64,000 nt of DNA from Thelonectria olida (GCA_020736575.1 JAGPYM010000025.1:372001-436000); one strand, 5' to 3'. Positions 10,070-20,536 are shown, numbered from the stretch's first letter. The notes: generated by a model from the sequence alone, not told the origin. Made by a program: numbers and translations.

Positions 10070-11720
10070 ATGGCTACTCTTCTCGCCCCCTACAACACTG
10101 CCATGCAGCTGGGCAGTGGTAAGTCCTTAAATATCTGGAATACCGAGAGGAAATACTAAAGTATCACAACAGGCTTCAACTCATACACCCAGCAATTGTG
10201 CATCAACGATGCCGTGGTGCGAGACAACGGCGATGCACCAGCCGTCGAGCAGATCAGGAAAAGCCTTGCCCAGGAAGTGACTTACAAGACTTCAATCATC
10301 GACAAAGTCACAGATGTCACCAGTGCCATGAACGTAAGTAGCAAATCTCGTCATCGGAATAATCATTCGCAGCGGTACTGATGTCTTTAGATCAATGCTG
10401 CTTTTGCCATCAAGTACGACGCCTTTGATGCCAAGGGCAAGGGCGACTTCATCAACACCTCCAAGGTCAAGGAGAGCGACGTGAGCTTCATGATCTCGGT
10501 CAAGGTTGTCAATCAGGTCATCTACGACCACGACCTGAACAAGTTTAACCCCATCGATGGCATCGATCCCAGGAAATTTGCTGAGGTCTATGGAGATAGC
10601 TTCATTTCAGGTACGGCACCTCCAACTCATTTCCTTGTTGAGCTGCATCACTGACCAACTCAATCCGTAGGTTTCCAAGAGGGAGGTCAGTTCACGGCCG
10701 TCATTTCCGTCAAGGCCAAGGACCGACGGAACAAGGCAAAGATCAAGGCCAGGTATGAGTGCAACAGCGACTCGTGATCCAGAAACAACACATTAACCCA
10801 GGCGTCTAGTGCTGCTATCAACTTTACAAAGGAAAAGCTTGAATTGTCTGCCGACGGAGAGTTTGGCAAGTCTGACGCGAGCTTCCTTGACGAAAACGAG
10901 ACGACCGTGTCCGTGACCTGGAGCGGTGGTGGCCAAGAGCTCAAGGGCCGTAAGTCGCCCGATCAGAACCAAATCCGGAGACATGACGGCAGTGCTGACC
11001 ATGTATAATACAGGGAACGAGGACTGGACCCTCGAAACCATGAGGGCCGCTGCTCTCAAGTTCCCGGATCTTGTTTCTGAGACCCCTCTTCGCACGCACG
11101 CTATTCTGACCAAGTACACCGCTCTGCGCAGCTTCCACTCTGCTCTCAAGGCTGGCCAGGATGCCCGCGCCGTGATCCCCAACTTCGAGCAGGCTGGCGT
11201 GTACACGTCGGTGCTGCAGGAGGCGTACCTCGACTACAAAAACATCCTGAAGAACCTTCAGGTGCTGGCCTTCAACGTCAGCTCGGGAACTGAACGGCTC
11301 CTGGAGTCGACTGCGGCGCGCGAGGGTCTGACTCTCGCCCATCAAGCCGCGGACGCGACAGAAGGACACTCTGAGTCGGACGACGATGCCCTGGTCGGAG
11401 AAGTCATCAAGACGCACCGTCTCCCCACGAAGCCATACGAGGCTACCTTGATCGGTCTCGAGCAAGCCCGCCAGGATGCGCGCTTCATGATGAACCGCAT
11501 TGTCCTTGAAGTCGACAATGTCACCCGCAGGCCAGAGCTTGCCGTGGACGAGACAAGAAAGGCACCCTACCTGTCCCCGTTCCTGTTCAAGGACTTGCTG
11601 CCAAACAGCCAGGCCTTGAAGGAAAAGGTTGAGGAGAAACCTGCGAGCCCGACTCAAGAGCCATCAAGCGCTAGCCCGGATGATTTCGCGAGCAGAGTAG
11701 GAAGTACTGTCAGGTTTTAG
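10070..11720 (+). CDS. Perforin-core-like protein (paralogue B)
   Basis: Six exons join in frame to 452 residues: 10070-10118, 10173-10333, 10391-10610, 10671-10752, 10810-10949 and 11014-11720. All introns have GT/AG ends. The start is fixed by matching MATLLAPYNTAMQLGSGFNS to the same stretch of paralogue A. The conserved points are VYGDSFISGFQEGG at about residues 140-153, the TVSVTWSGGGQELKG motif, and HAILTKYTALRSFHS. A helical region follows, with a Pro/Ser/Glu-rich tail. No signal peptide or membrane helix is evident, so a cytosolic location is likely. It lacks the coiled coil and terminal beta domain of paralogue A. The similarity of the YGD motif to MACPF is inference; the family appears lineage-restricted and I know no tested function. 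Confidence 0.75.
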
Positions 11721-11864
11721 GCACAAGATGTTGCGAATTGTGTAGCTCTAGCTGGGGTCGATATTCCATAGTAATCAACTATATCCCATAACATACTGCG
11801 AAAAGATCTCTAAACTTCCAACTTGAAATGTGCTCTTCAGAACCCGGCTTGTTGGATACGTGGC

Positions 11865-12600
11865 CTAGTTCGCTGGAGTTGCTGGACTATCTACTCTCGC
11901 GTGGCCTTCTTCTGCTGCCTCAATTGCATCTGGCGACAGTAACTCCATGCTCTCTTCTGGGTATCTTCTAAACCCTCATGCAATAAGCGACAAGGGGCGC
12001 CATTGCACTAGGGACGTTCAGTACCAACATCGCGACTGGGAAATGGCACCAAGAGGGGGCACAGACAAAGTAAACATTGAGACGGCCAGGTTGGACACCC
12101 ACAATGCTGCATATGCTGATATAGTAACATTCCTAGAACCTTCAATCCCTTCCATGATGCCAAATCCCGTGCTAGAAAAATCAATCTTCTGGTTTTCTTT
12201 AACATTTGACAAGACTTACGATGCTAGAAAAAACAACATATCGATGACGTTTGAAAGCATGAGCATGTTGCGACTTCGTTGATCAGGCCCAAAGTGCCTG
12301 ACTTTCCAGGCACATAGAAACAAAAATGGGAGTGACAGTGCGAACTGTGAGGTCGAATTAGGTCGACGCAGTATTGGGGGATAGGGTCGTAAATGAGAAA
12401 GAGATCATACTACAATGCACTGGGCCAGCTGATCGGCCTTCTCGCAGCCTTCATAGAAATACATCATCATCGCGATTGCAAAGGATATACATCCTGCGAG
12501 AAAAAGGGCGCAAAAAGCCACTACGGCACACGGCCTTTTGTTCCTCGAACGTCGAGCTCAGTCTGGAGTTGAGACGACTGTCGGGTTTAGCCGACCCCAT
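11865..12600 (-). pseudogene. Small multi-span membrane protein, paralogue of the 14169 gene, frame broken in a T-run
   Basis: Four exons on the minus strand: 12600-12414, 12344-12220, 12171-12025 and 11967-11865, with consensus introns (GTAGTA, GTAAGT and GTACTG donors). After the start MGSAKPDSRLNS comes FEEQKAVCRSGF. Then, in the other frame, hydrophobic LAGCISFAIAMMMYFYEG and KADQLAQCI, two more hydrophobic segments (LPFLFLCAWKV and ALWVSNLAVSMF), and an acidic tail ending SPATPAN. The frame change falls at a run of five A on the plus strand (12512-12516), one base too many; with four the protein would be 186 residues. Exon 2 has exactly the same length (125 nt) and intron phases as the gene at 14169. 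I do not recognise the family. Either recent pseudogenisation or a homopolymer error. Confidence 0.55.
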
Positions 12601-14168
12601 GTCCAAAAAGAAGCGGACTAACATATCGATGTAGATTTATGCGGTGCTGGTTTGGAAGCAAACGACTGCTATTGTTGGAGGATGGGAATAGTACCATCAA
12701 TACTGACGGCGAGCATGGACTTATACGGTCTTCTCGGTTCTCACCTTACACATTTATGTTCAAGGCTTGCCATGTGCTTGACACCTGGGATGGATCTAAG
12801 GGGGTACCCAGCTGAGGCTGAGATCCGGCTAGCTGCAGGGCAGGCAGAGTGGTCTTAGACATCCATGGCTTAGCCACCACAGTTATACATAGTGCGGTGC
12901 AAACATCCAGCCTATTGTGCTGGACTGCTTGAGGTTGGAATGCGTCGAGCTTAGAACGGACACCGACGGGCTCGTCTGTCGGGCGGATCATGCCCTTGCA
13001 CCCTTTCCCACCAGGGCAAGAACTGAGACGAGACAGCTTCACAAGAGCAGAGCCTGAGACAAGTGCAGCCACATTAAACATGCGGTGTGCAAAGGCGGCA
13101 CCAGGAAAAGGCATCGTACCAGGTTTCAATCAGTGTGTGTGGTGTGGGGAGTCTCAGAAAGGCATGAATGTCTACTTTCAAGCTTAGCTCTATACGTAAG
13201 GTAATTAGTAGTGACCAAGTAGAGAGACAAGTGAGTGAATTGCATCTGGGTACTAATTGAATGATTATTATCTCCTTTTCCAAAACATGTTTTCTTCATT
13301 TAGGTATTTAATAAAGGCTTCACCACTCGTGAGCTTTGAGGACAAACTGCAATTGCGTAAAATAAACACCAGCTAGCTATACAATCCATGTCTTTTCGAA
13401 CTCTTGCATAGTTTCTAGGTCTCCTGTGTCGTCCTTTTTTTCAAGCTCCAACATATCAACTGAACATAAGCTTAAAAGTAAAGTGTCCTACTGAGACAAC
13501 CACGTCTAAACGAACTTAGTCTAAACCGTCTAAATAAGCTTGATTAGGTGGCGTGTTGATACACTGCACGTGGCTGAGTATGTCTCAAGACCTGGCTCAT
13601 GAAGTTACTTTGCGCCTCTTGTTATTGTGAGGGGAAAGGGGGTTGATAGTTGATTTATTATACACCTTCACTTGACTTGACTACCGACAAAGCAACGTGT
13701 GTGTGCTTGGCTAGCGGAATTGCGAGCGCATATCACACGACGTCAGAGGCTTAAGCCTTGTAGCTTACTAGAGATATAACAGCTTCTCAACAGAGGAATC
13801 ACCTGCCAAGTTTGCTCGTGCGGTAATGTTCCGGGCGAGGGCTAAGCACCATGCTATCGTCTTGGCAAACAACCTAGGCCGTGCAAGGAGTCTTTTACGT
13901 ATATAGCTGTGGTGGCTAAGCTTTGATGTCTAAGACCATGCTCTGAGCCTTCTAGTTCGCCCTGCACCAACCTCTACCGGGTGCGCTCCTCTTGTGACAT
14001 GGCAAGCCTCGGAAGTGCAAAGTGGCAAGTCAATATATTAATTGTTCACGTTCGCCATTACCATCAACACTACAGTCATCGCTCTCATTCTAATTCTCGA
14101 CTCGAGTAGTTCTTCGCCTTGAAGCAGTACCATATGTGTCTCCATCTTTGACGATAGCCCTTTCGAGT
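12601..14168. other. Spacer between the inverted pair of membrane-protein genes
   Basis: About 1.6 kb with no exon set I can support. The segment 13190-13560 is AT-rich. Open frames such as 12746-13129 lack splice support or protein-like composition. Confidence 0.4.
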
Positions 14169-14945
14169 ATGTCGTCAGTTGAACGCGCTGCGAACAGTGG
14201 TAGCGACACTCACACCAGGCTGAGAGTCAAGTTCGAGGATCAAAGGGGCGCATGCCGTGGGAGCTTCTGGTGCCTTTTTCTTCTCACTTGCGGATCTTTG
14301 GCAATGGCGATCGTCTTATATTTTTATCATGACCGCGAGGAAGCGGACGAGTTAGCTCAATGCATCGTAGTATTTACACATTTTCTCATTTGTTCCTTCT
14401 GCTCTTCCCCCATTGCTTGATCGACCCAATCTGACCTCACAGAACGGTGCTTTGCTCGCATGCCTTCTTTTATGTCTCTGGAAAGTCCAGCACGTTGAGC
14501 TTGGCAAAGATGCCCTCTCCTTTCTCATAATTACAGGTTTAGTTGAGGGCTCGTCTGCGTTAGCATCGTAAGTTTACGTGAAAGGTCAAAGATAATGGAG
14601 TCGAGGATTGACGCCCTGAAGCACCGTATTTTGCGTCCTGGCAGCAGTTCAAGCCTAGAAGGGTGAGATGCCGAATATCTCTTTACCATTGAACGGCTTC
14701 AACTCGCTCCTCTCACTCGTTAGCTTGTACGTGCCCCTCTTGAAACCCTTCTCTTGTGATGTTATTGTTGACACTCAAGACGACTTAGTTTTGTGGCGGG
14801 ATATCTTGGCAAACTCACTCACCTTTTGGTAAAGACTCTCAGTGAAGCTATTGAATCAGCGTCAGCAGATGAAAATGGGACAGCGGAACAAGGCGAAGTA
14901 AGGGTGTATGGCCCAGTGAATGAGAGCACCCATCCAACAAGCTAG
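14169..14945 (+). CDS. Small multi-span membrane protein of unknown function
   Basis: Exon 1 is 14169-14366 and exon 2 14443-14567, joined by an intron GTAGTA...CTGACCTCACAG; the last exon is 14789-14945. The start MSSVERAANSGSD was chosen by comparison with the paralogue at 12600. The product has FEDQRGACRGSFWCLF, a hydrophobic LAMAIVLYFYH, EADELAQCI at the intron, LLACLLLCLWKVQHVELG, a further helix FVAGYLGKLTHLLV, and a polar tail rich in S, E and T. Exon 2 is 125 nt, the same as in the paralogue, and the first introns sit at identical codons. The middle part (14568-14788) could not be resolved: a GTAAGT donor is clear, but no acceptor there gives a long exon in the right phase. It may be damaged or contain a small exon. 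Confidence 0.5.
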
Positions 14946-15188
14946 GTAAATCATTGGCGGTCGGAGAGCTTCTTTAATTATGATGGGTTTTCCATTTGAG
15001 GTGCCTTCTAAAACTGAAATTGGGAAATCAATCGGGTCGTACTTGGGTTTTTGTGTTGTAATAGTATGTAATTATTCATTTCAACTGGTACGTTGCTTTC
15101 ACGACTCAGCGTGTGCGGAGGATCGACTTGCGGGTCACATCTCAACGATCCCTCCCGTCAGAAAAATACCAAGACAACGAGAAGATGT

Positions 15189-15914
15189 TCAAGCCTTGTC
15201 ATCCTTCCATGTGGACTTCACCTCCCAGGCATGTAACCCAAACTCCTCCCATTCCAGCTTACTAAACTTCCTCGGGTTTGCTTCCGCCTCGACATAATGG
15301 GTCATGGCCAAGACTGCCTGCTCCGCCCAGCGCTTCGCAGTCACGCGCCCAACACCCGTCGCGAGCGGCGTCATGAGGATGCTGCGAATCTCCTCTTCCC
15401 CCTCGGCAGCTTTGCCCGCGCGCACGTCGCGGTTGTGGTTACCGACGGCGCACAGCAGGCTCCAGATGCAGTCGTACACAACCTCGCGGTCCCAGCGCAC
15501 GTCGTCGGGGGTGCGCATGGTCGGGCACAGGGCGACGCGGCGGCAGCCCCAGGCATTGCGGGTGCGGCCGCGGAACGAGTCGGGGATGCGCACCAGGGTG
15601 CAGGTGCCGGGGGGCGCGAAGCCGCGGTGTTGCTCGTAGAGCTTGGCCTGGACGGCGTGGGTGAGGGCGAGGTAGTCGTCGCGCGGCGAGAGGGCGCGCG
15701 AGATGGCGTCGTCAAAGGCGCCGTCGAGGCGGCCGTACGAGTTGGCGGGCGACACGATGGTGTCGAAGCGGGTGGATGGGGGGAGCTGCGAGAGGGCGTA
15801 GTTGTGAATCTGGACGGACACTGACGACGGGAGATTCCAGGATTTGGAGGCTTCTTTGAAGGCGTGGCCAAAGTGTTCTTCCATGCAGAGGAGATGGATC
15901 TGAGGGATGGCCAT
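15189..15914 (-). CDS. Macro-domain-like protein
   Basis: Intronless frame; I prefer the second ATG (15914, MAIPQIHLLCMEEHFG), giving 241 residues. The segment DTIVSPANSYGRLDGAFDDA at about residues 52-71 matches the ligand-loop pattern of macro domains (V-S-P-x-N-x-x-G-x-x-D/G-G-x-x-D). The later PLATGVGRVTAKRWAEQ stretch fits the second glycine-rich loop before the C-terminal helix. Macro domains bind ADP-ribose and related nucleotides; many hydrolyse ADP-ribose conjugates. No signal peptide, so likely cytosolic or nuclear. GC content is high within the coding part and falls sharply outside. Substrate is unknown. Confidence 0.65.
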   Translation of the reverse strand: MAIPQIHLLCMEEHFGHAFKEASKSWNLPSSVSVQIHNYALSQLPPSTRFDTIVSPANSYGRLDGAFDDAISRALSPRDDYLALTHAVQAKLYEQHRGFAPPGTCTLVRIPDSFRGRTRNAWGCRRVALCPTMRTPDDVRWDREVVYDCIWSLLCAVGNHNRDVRAGKAAEGEEEIRSILMTPLATGVGRVTAKRWAEQAVLAMTHYVEAEANPRKFSKLEWEEFGLHAWEVKSTWKDDKA

Positions 15915-16275
15915 GATGTCGATTGTTGTGTACGGTGTCAATTATTAGGTATATATGGTATCAACTGTTGTTGTCAAGATGTATATGACATCTGAAGTAG
16001 AATACAGTGCTGCTTTTCTATTATATACCTGATACACATCATACTGCATATATATGTAGGTAGGTATCCGTACATTATGTAAAAAGCCTTGCTGTCAGAC
16101 AGAGGCTGTGCTGACGGCTGCCTGGTCCAGACCTATCGTCCCTCCATCTCCATCCAATTGCAGCAGCTTCCATGTATTTAGGTACTATTCTTACAATATT
16201 CGTATTCAAGATCGATCCACTGCCAAGCATCGTTTTCTCCGTTCTTTTCTTAGTACGATTCGATCTGCCAGCATC
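15915..16275. other. Intergenic, no gene seen
   Basis: AT-rich spacer between two minus-strand genes, with ATATATGTAGGTAGGTA-type simple sequence around 16048-16066. It serves as promoter of the macro-domain gene and downstream region of the serine hydrolase. Confidence 0.4.
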
Positions 16276-18211
16276 TTAGAACAAGCTCATCATGGCCGCA
16301 AACGTCGCAACTCCAAATGCACCCGCCATCGCACTCGCACCAACGCGAGCGCCCGCATTCGTCGGGGGCGTCGTCTTCTTCTCGGGAGCCGCACGTACCT
16401 TGCTCAGCGTGACGTTAAACGCCGGGCTCTCGACGCTCTGCGCCTCGTCGTCGCTCTGCGCAAACAGAAACTCGTCCAGGCTGAGAAAGTCGTACGTCTG
16501 CCGGTCCTGCATGAACCACGTCTGGCAGCTGCCGTCCTTGAAGAACAGCTGCTTGTCCAGCGCCGCGTCGACGGTCGAATTGGTGTAGTCGAAGACGGCC
16601 CGCCACGCCGAAGTGTCGTCGTGCGCCAGGTTGGTCGGGTAGATGCGTGCGTCCGAGGGAGGCTTGCTGTTGACCATGCCAGTCTCGAGCGTCGCCCACG
16701 AGTAGCCGCCGATGTTCTTGAGGACGTCGAACCCGCGGACCTGCCACTCGGAGATGACGAGCCCGGGGCCGTCGTCCATCTTGAAGGTGATGCTGGAGTT
16801 GGTCGACATGTCGGTGTACTCGCCGACGTAGACCTTCTTGGCTTGTTCGCGCCCGGCGGCCTCGATGGCAGGGAGGAGGCTTCGGATCACGGCGCTGAAT
16901 GCAATGGCAGAGGCGTAGCCAGCAGAGGCCTCTTTGCCGGCCATCACGACGGTGATGACGAGGTCGTAGTCGGGAACAATACCCGTGAGAGTGTGGTAGA
17001 GACCGAGATCGCCGCTCTTGGTGTAGACGTCGATGAGGCGGCCGTCAGATGTGATGTTGTCGCTGCGGAGAATCTCCCAAGGGTGGCCAACCTGGTAGCC
17101 CCAGGACGAGGTTGATGAGGCCGGTTTCATCCATCGGCGGGTCTCCATGGGAGAGAGCAGCTTGTGCGTGTAGATGGCTTCATTAAAGGCCATCAAGTCG
17201 CCAAGGGAGGAATACATTCCACCAGCACTGCAATCGTCAGCACAACTCCAGGTACCTATTTGGGGGAGGACTTACGCATCAAAGACTGCAAGAGTGGTGT
17301 TCCAAATTTTGTCTCCCTCTGGAATAAACATGTCCTTGGCTGAAGGCGCCTTGCCCGTGGATGTATGCTTCATGCCCACAACATCCAAGATGTCTTTGGT
17401 GACAACCTCATTGAAGGTCTTGTTGCTAGCTGCCTCAACGACAAGACCCAACATGGCGATTCCAATGTTGGAGTACACGGGGTTGGTATAAGGCGAGTAG
17501 ACCGGGGGACGTCGATTGACCTGGTCGAGAAGATCTTCCTTGGTGCACGGGGTGGTTCCTGAGAGACCAGAACACGAGGGGCCCGTCTTCTTGGGAAAGT
17601 CGGGAAGACCCATCTTCACCCAGGCCTCAGAGCCAACAACACCAAGATCCTGGGCCACTTTTACAAGTCAGTATACCATCATTAAGCCGAAGTGTGTTTA
17701 ACTTACAGTCAACACCGAGGCCAGAAAGGTGGCCAGCGAGTGACCCAGCAGTAACCTCTTCCCAGTCCAGCGACAGAATGGGGTCATCCATGGCCGTCTC
17801 GTTAAGCTGGGGAAGATACTTGAGCACCGAAGCATTCATATCAATATCGCTGTTCTGCAGCGCCGCGAGCACAGTGAATAGCTTGGAAACACTGGCGATG
17901 CGGTACATGGTGTCGTCGCCGACCTTTTGCGCCCCGGAGCCCGGCTTGGGCGGCGTGAAGTGGTACTTGAAGAGAGCTTCATCTTCGTGGATCGACTTGA
18001 CGCCGACGGAGAGGGCAGATGTCTGGAATAGAGAGGTGATTTCCTCTTCTAGGGCGCTCTTCAGGCCGGAGATGGCGCTCTTGACGGCTTTGTTCTTGCT
18101 TGGGGCCTGGGGGGCGGGGAGGACAGCACCCATGGGAGGGCAGATCTTTGCGTCGGTCAAGGCGAGTGTGCCGACGGCGAGAGCCGTGGCTAGCTTGAAG
18201 AGAGAGGGCAT
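16276..18211 (-). CDS. Secreted beta-lactamase-like serine hydrolase, GPI-anchored (paralogue 1)
   Basis: Three exons (18211-17707, 17657-17276, 17227-16276) give 612 residues. The N-terminus is a signal peptide (MPSLFKLATALAVGTLALTD). S107-V-S-K110 is the S-x-x-K of the class C beta-lactamase/penicillin-binding fold, followed by YSNIGIAMLGL (Y-x-N) and YTKSGDLGLYHT (K-S-G loop). The C-terminus, after a TTPPTNAGARVG stretch, is a hydrophobic tail without charge (AMAGAFGVATFAAMMSLF), typical of a GPI-attachment signal. Expected at the cell surface, as a peptidase, esterase or lactonase; the real substrate is unknown. A related but unanchored copy lies at 61616-63516. Alternative: any member of the fungal LACTB-like family. 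Confidence 0.8.
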
Positions 18212-19081
18212 TGGATTAAAGAATTAGAGGCCAAAGAAGGGAGAAGAGGGATGCTGCAGGCTTGTTGACTGGACTGAACAACTACATCTAAGACACGGCG
18301 AAGTTCTCAGCACTTATATACACAATAACTCCCAAGGATCAACAACAATATTACCCTGCAAACATCCATAGATGAACAAATGCAATTGATCCATAGTAAG
18401 CACCAAGATCCCAAGCAATTCACGCTCAGCATCGCGAGGCCATCGCAACGTCCAAGTCCGAGGTCGCCAAGCCTCCTCAATGAAATCCCACCACGACGCT
18501 AGAATAAATGACATCCCCTTCACTAAGACACATGGTTGCCAAGTTTTGTTAGCCGGCATACATCTTGGTAAACCTGGTTTCACAATGCCTGCTTCGAGCT
18601 CGTCTAGTTTAATCTCGCATCGGCAAGTGCGAAGAGGCTTAGACGTGGGGAGCAAGAGTCCGAGGTGTCAAGTCCGAGCGGGCCAATGAGGGACGATGGG
18701 AGGGGGCAGGATGGGATTCAATTGACATGGATCAAATTGGAGAATGTGGAGATGATGGGCATAAGGCTGAAAGGGCGGCAATCGGCATGAATTAGGTTTC
18801 TCAGGGAATTTATCCGGGCGTTTAATTGTTCAAGGGTCTCTGTTTGGATATGTCTATGCTGGGATTGAATCTAAGACACCAACGCCTGCACATCCAAGCC
18901 ATCCTACTACTACTCCTTCACATACCCAGGTAATGATATATGTGTTATTCGACTATCTTCGCATATGCCCCATGTCCAGTATTCCCTTTGACTTCATTAT
19001 ACTTGGAAACGCTTCGAAGCTGTGTGGATTGCTCCCGTCGTGAGCCTCCCCCAGTCCTCAGCGGCTGTAAGTGCCACCACT
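18212..19081. other. Intergenic, no gene seen
   Basis: 870 bases between the serine hydrolase promoter and the 3' end of the GT32 gene. The minus-strand open frame at 18314-18655 has no domain, unusual composition and no splice context, so it is not called. Confidence 0.45.
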
Positions 19082-20062
19082 TCAGCCAGGATGTCCGTCT
19101 CGCCATGACCCAATAAACAGATGCTCCACGAGAATCGCTTCATCGCCTTTTTCATGGGTATTCTCATGCGGGAGCCAGCCAAAGCTGTCCTTGGGCAAGA
19201 CCAGCACGTCGCCTATCAACTTGGGCTCCTGCAAGTTGTCCAGTTCATTTCCATTATGCTCCACACCTGTCGCGTTTGTGAAATAATCCATCAGCACCTT
19301 GGTAAAGGCAAACGGCCCCGTTGTGCCCATGACTTCTTCAAAAGTGACGGCTTCGCCGGGCAGTGTGGCTCTCATGAGTCGCTGGAGGTCGCCGGTGACT
19401 TGGTCGACGAGGATTTCCAAGGCTGGATGGCCTGGTTTAGCCAAGACGGTATACTGACACAGCTGGACGGAATACGGCGAGCCAGGCCAAATGGGTTCTT
19501 GATGGTGGTCGTTCTCAATACCGACAACAAGGTTGACGGACCCTCGATACTCTTCGGGTATCCATTTCGCGACAGGTTGGTGAGGGTACACATCGATATC
19601 CGCCCAGATTCCTCCCTCACGGAGTAAAATAAGATAGCGCAAGAAATCAGCCTTGAGAATAGAGTCGCTCAAGGTGGTGAAAACCGCAGCAACAGTGGTG
19701 TTGAAGAAGCGATCACGCACGTAATCGTCAATGTTGGCGTCGGTGATGCGCTCGTACCGCCAAGAGGGGTTCACGACGCTCCATTGATGGGGGAAGCCGG
19801 CTGTGCGATTCGTCGGGTCGTCTGAGTCGTCTTTCCAGCTCTGCCAGATCTTGGAGGGGAAAGGCCGAGATGACAAGGGCAACTCGACTTTGAGAGATTT
19901 GTCCGGTCCGGGTCCCAGGGTGCATATTCCCGAGTTCTGGTAAGAATAGCGTCCAATAAAGAGTAAAAGGGCCGTTACGGCGACCAAAAGGACATAGGTC
20001 GACCTTCTGTATGTCTTGGACGCCAGCATCTTTGCTACAGTTGCAAGAGTCAAGTTGCGCAT
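19082..20062 (-). CDS. GT32 alpha-1,6-mannosyltransferase-like (OCH1 family)
   Basis: Intronless, 326 residues. A short basic cytosolic tail (residues 1-21) precedes a single membrane anchor at about 22-37, giving a type II Golgi protein. Residues 66-76 (RPFPSKIWQSW) are the I-P-K-x-I-x-Q-x-W-like opening of GT32 enzymes. LKADFLRYLILLREGGIWAD with the D155-x-D157 pair (ADIDVY) is the metal- and nucleotide-sugar-binding DXD site. FVxGIENDHHQ-like and W-x-x-G-S-W at the end also fit. These enzymes start or extend outer-chain N-glycan mannose from GDP-mannose. Fungi carry several OCH1-like copies, so it need not be the initiation enzyme. N-glycosylation sequons are present. Confidence 0.85.
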   Translation of the reverse strand: MRNLTLATVAKMLASKTYRRSTYVLLVAVTALLLFIGRYSYQNSGICTLGPGPDKSLKVELPLSSRPFPSKIWQSWKDDSDDPTNRTAGFPHQWSVVNPSWRYERITDANIDDYVRDRFFNTTVAAVFTTLSDSILKADFLRYLILLREGGIWADIDVYPHQPVAKWIPEEYRGSVNLVVGIENDHHQEPIWPGSPYSVQLCQYTVLAKPGHPALEILVDQVTGDLQRLMRATLPGEAVTFEEVMGTTGPFAFTKVLMDYFTNATGVEHNGNELDNLQEPKLIGDVLVLPKDSFGWLPHENTHEKGDEAILVEHLFIGSWRDGHPG

Positions 20063-20437
20063 GGCGACAAGGAGATGGCGCTAGGGTATAGTAAATTAAA
20101 TGAAACATCTGTAATCTGCAACAGGGAGGATGCGAGTGCTGGTGTCACAGACAGGATCAACCTAAGTTTGAAGGATTCGCGTCAGTGGATCAGTCACCAA
20201 CTTTGTGAAGACAGAAACGGATAGAGTTGAGGTAAAGTCAGGTTGCCGAATTTTTTTGTTAAGCCAAGTCTAGACGCAAATCGAAAACTGTCAATTGGAT
20301 GTCTGGGCAATTCAGTCACCTCCGTGGACGAGGACTTCACTTGGATACCTACCGACGAATAGTTGGCTTCGAGTGCAAGTTGTCCAGTAGTGGTCAGCTC
20401 ATCCTCTTAGGCTTTCTTTTGAGCACCCCTTACGTAA
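20063..20437. other. Upstream region of GT32 gene and tRNA 5' flank
   Basis: Intergenic; no coding signal. It contains the divergent promoter side of the minus-strand GT32 gene and the 5' flank of the tRNA gene. Confidence 0.4.
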
Positions 20438-20530
20438 GACACTTTGGCCGAGTGGTTAAGGCGATGCCCTGCTATCAAGCATATCAAGGCATTGTGTTCG
20501 CACGCGCAGGTTCGAATCCTGCAGGTGTCG
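20438..20530 (+). tRNA. tRNA-Ser (anticodon GCT), with a 12-nt intron
   Basis: The acceptor stem GACACTT pairs with AGGTGTC, with discriminator G at 20530. A D-arm TGGCCGAGTGGTTAAGGC, a long variable arm (TGTGTTCGCACG) and a T-arm GCAGGTTCGAATCCTGC are all present; the B box is GGTTCGAATCC. The anticodon stem GATGCC/GGCATT encloses CTGCTA, so the anticodon is GCT, reading AGC/AGT serine codons. The long variable arm is typical of serine tRNAs. Twelve extra bases (TCAAGCATATCA) sit one base 3' of the anticodon, the normal place for a nuclear tRNA intron. A run of T follows at once. Confidence 0.92.
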
Positions 20531-20536
20531 TTTTTT
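20531..20536 (+). terminator. Pol III T-run terminator of the tRNA-Ser gene
   Basis: Six T bases directly after the discriminator base, the usual RNA polymerase III stop signal. Confidence 0.8.

Noticed and set aside
5412..11720. Firm call of a MACPF toxin cluster
   Set aside because: Only a short central motif supports it; there is no signal peptide and no confirmed fold, so it is kept as an inference.
15297..15824. 175-residue plus-strand ORF
   Set aside because: Antisense to the macro-domain gene; low-complexity A/G/V/R composition from GC-rich codons.
16108..17115. 335-residue plus-strand ORF
   Set aside because: Antisense shadow of the serine hydrolase exon; arginine- and valine-rich with no domain.
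18314..18655. 113-residue minus-strand ORF
   Set aside because: No domain, no splice context, random-looking composition.
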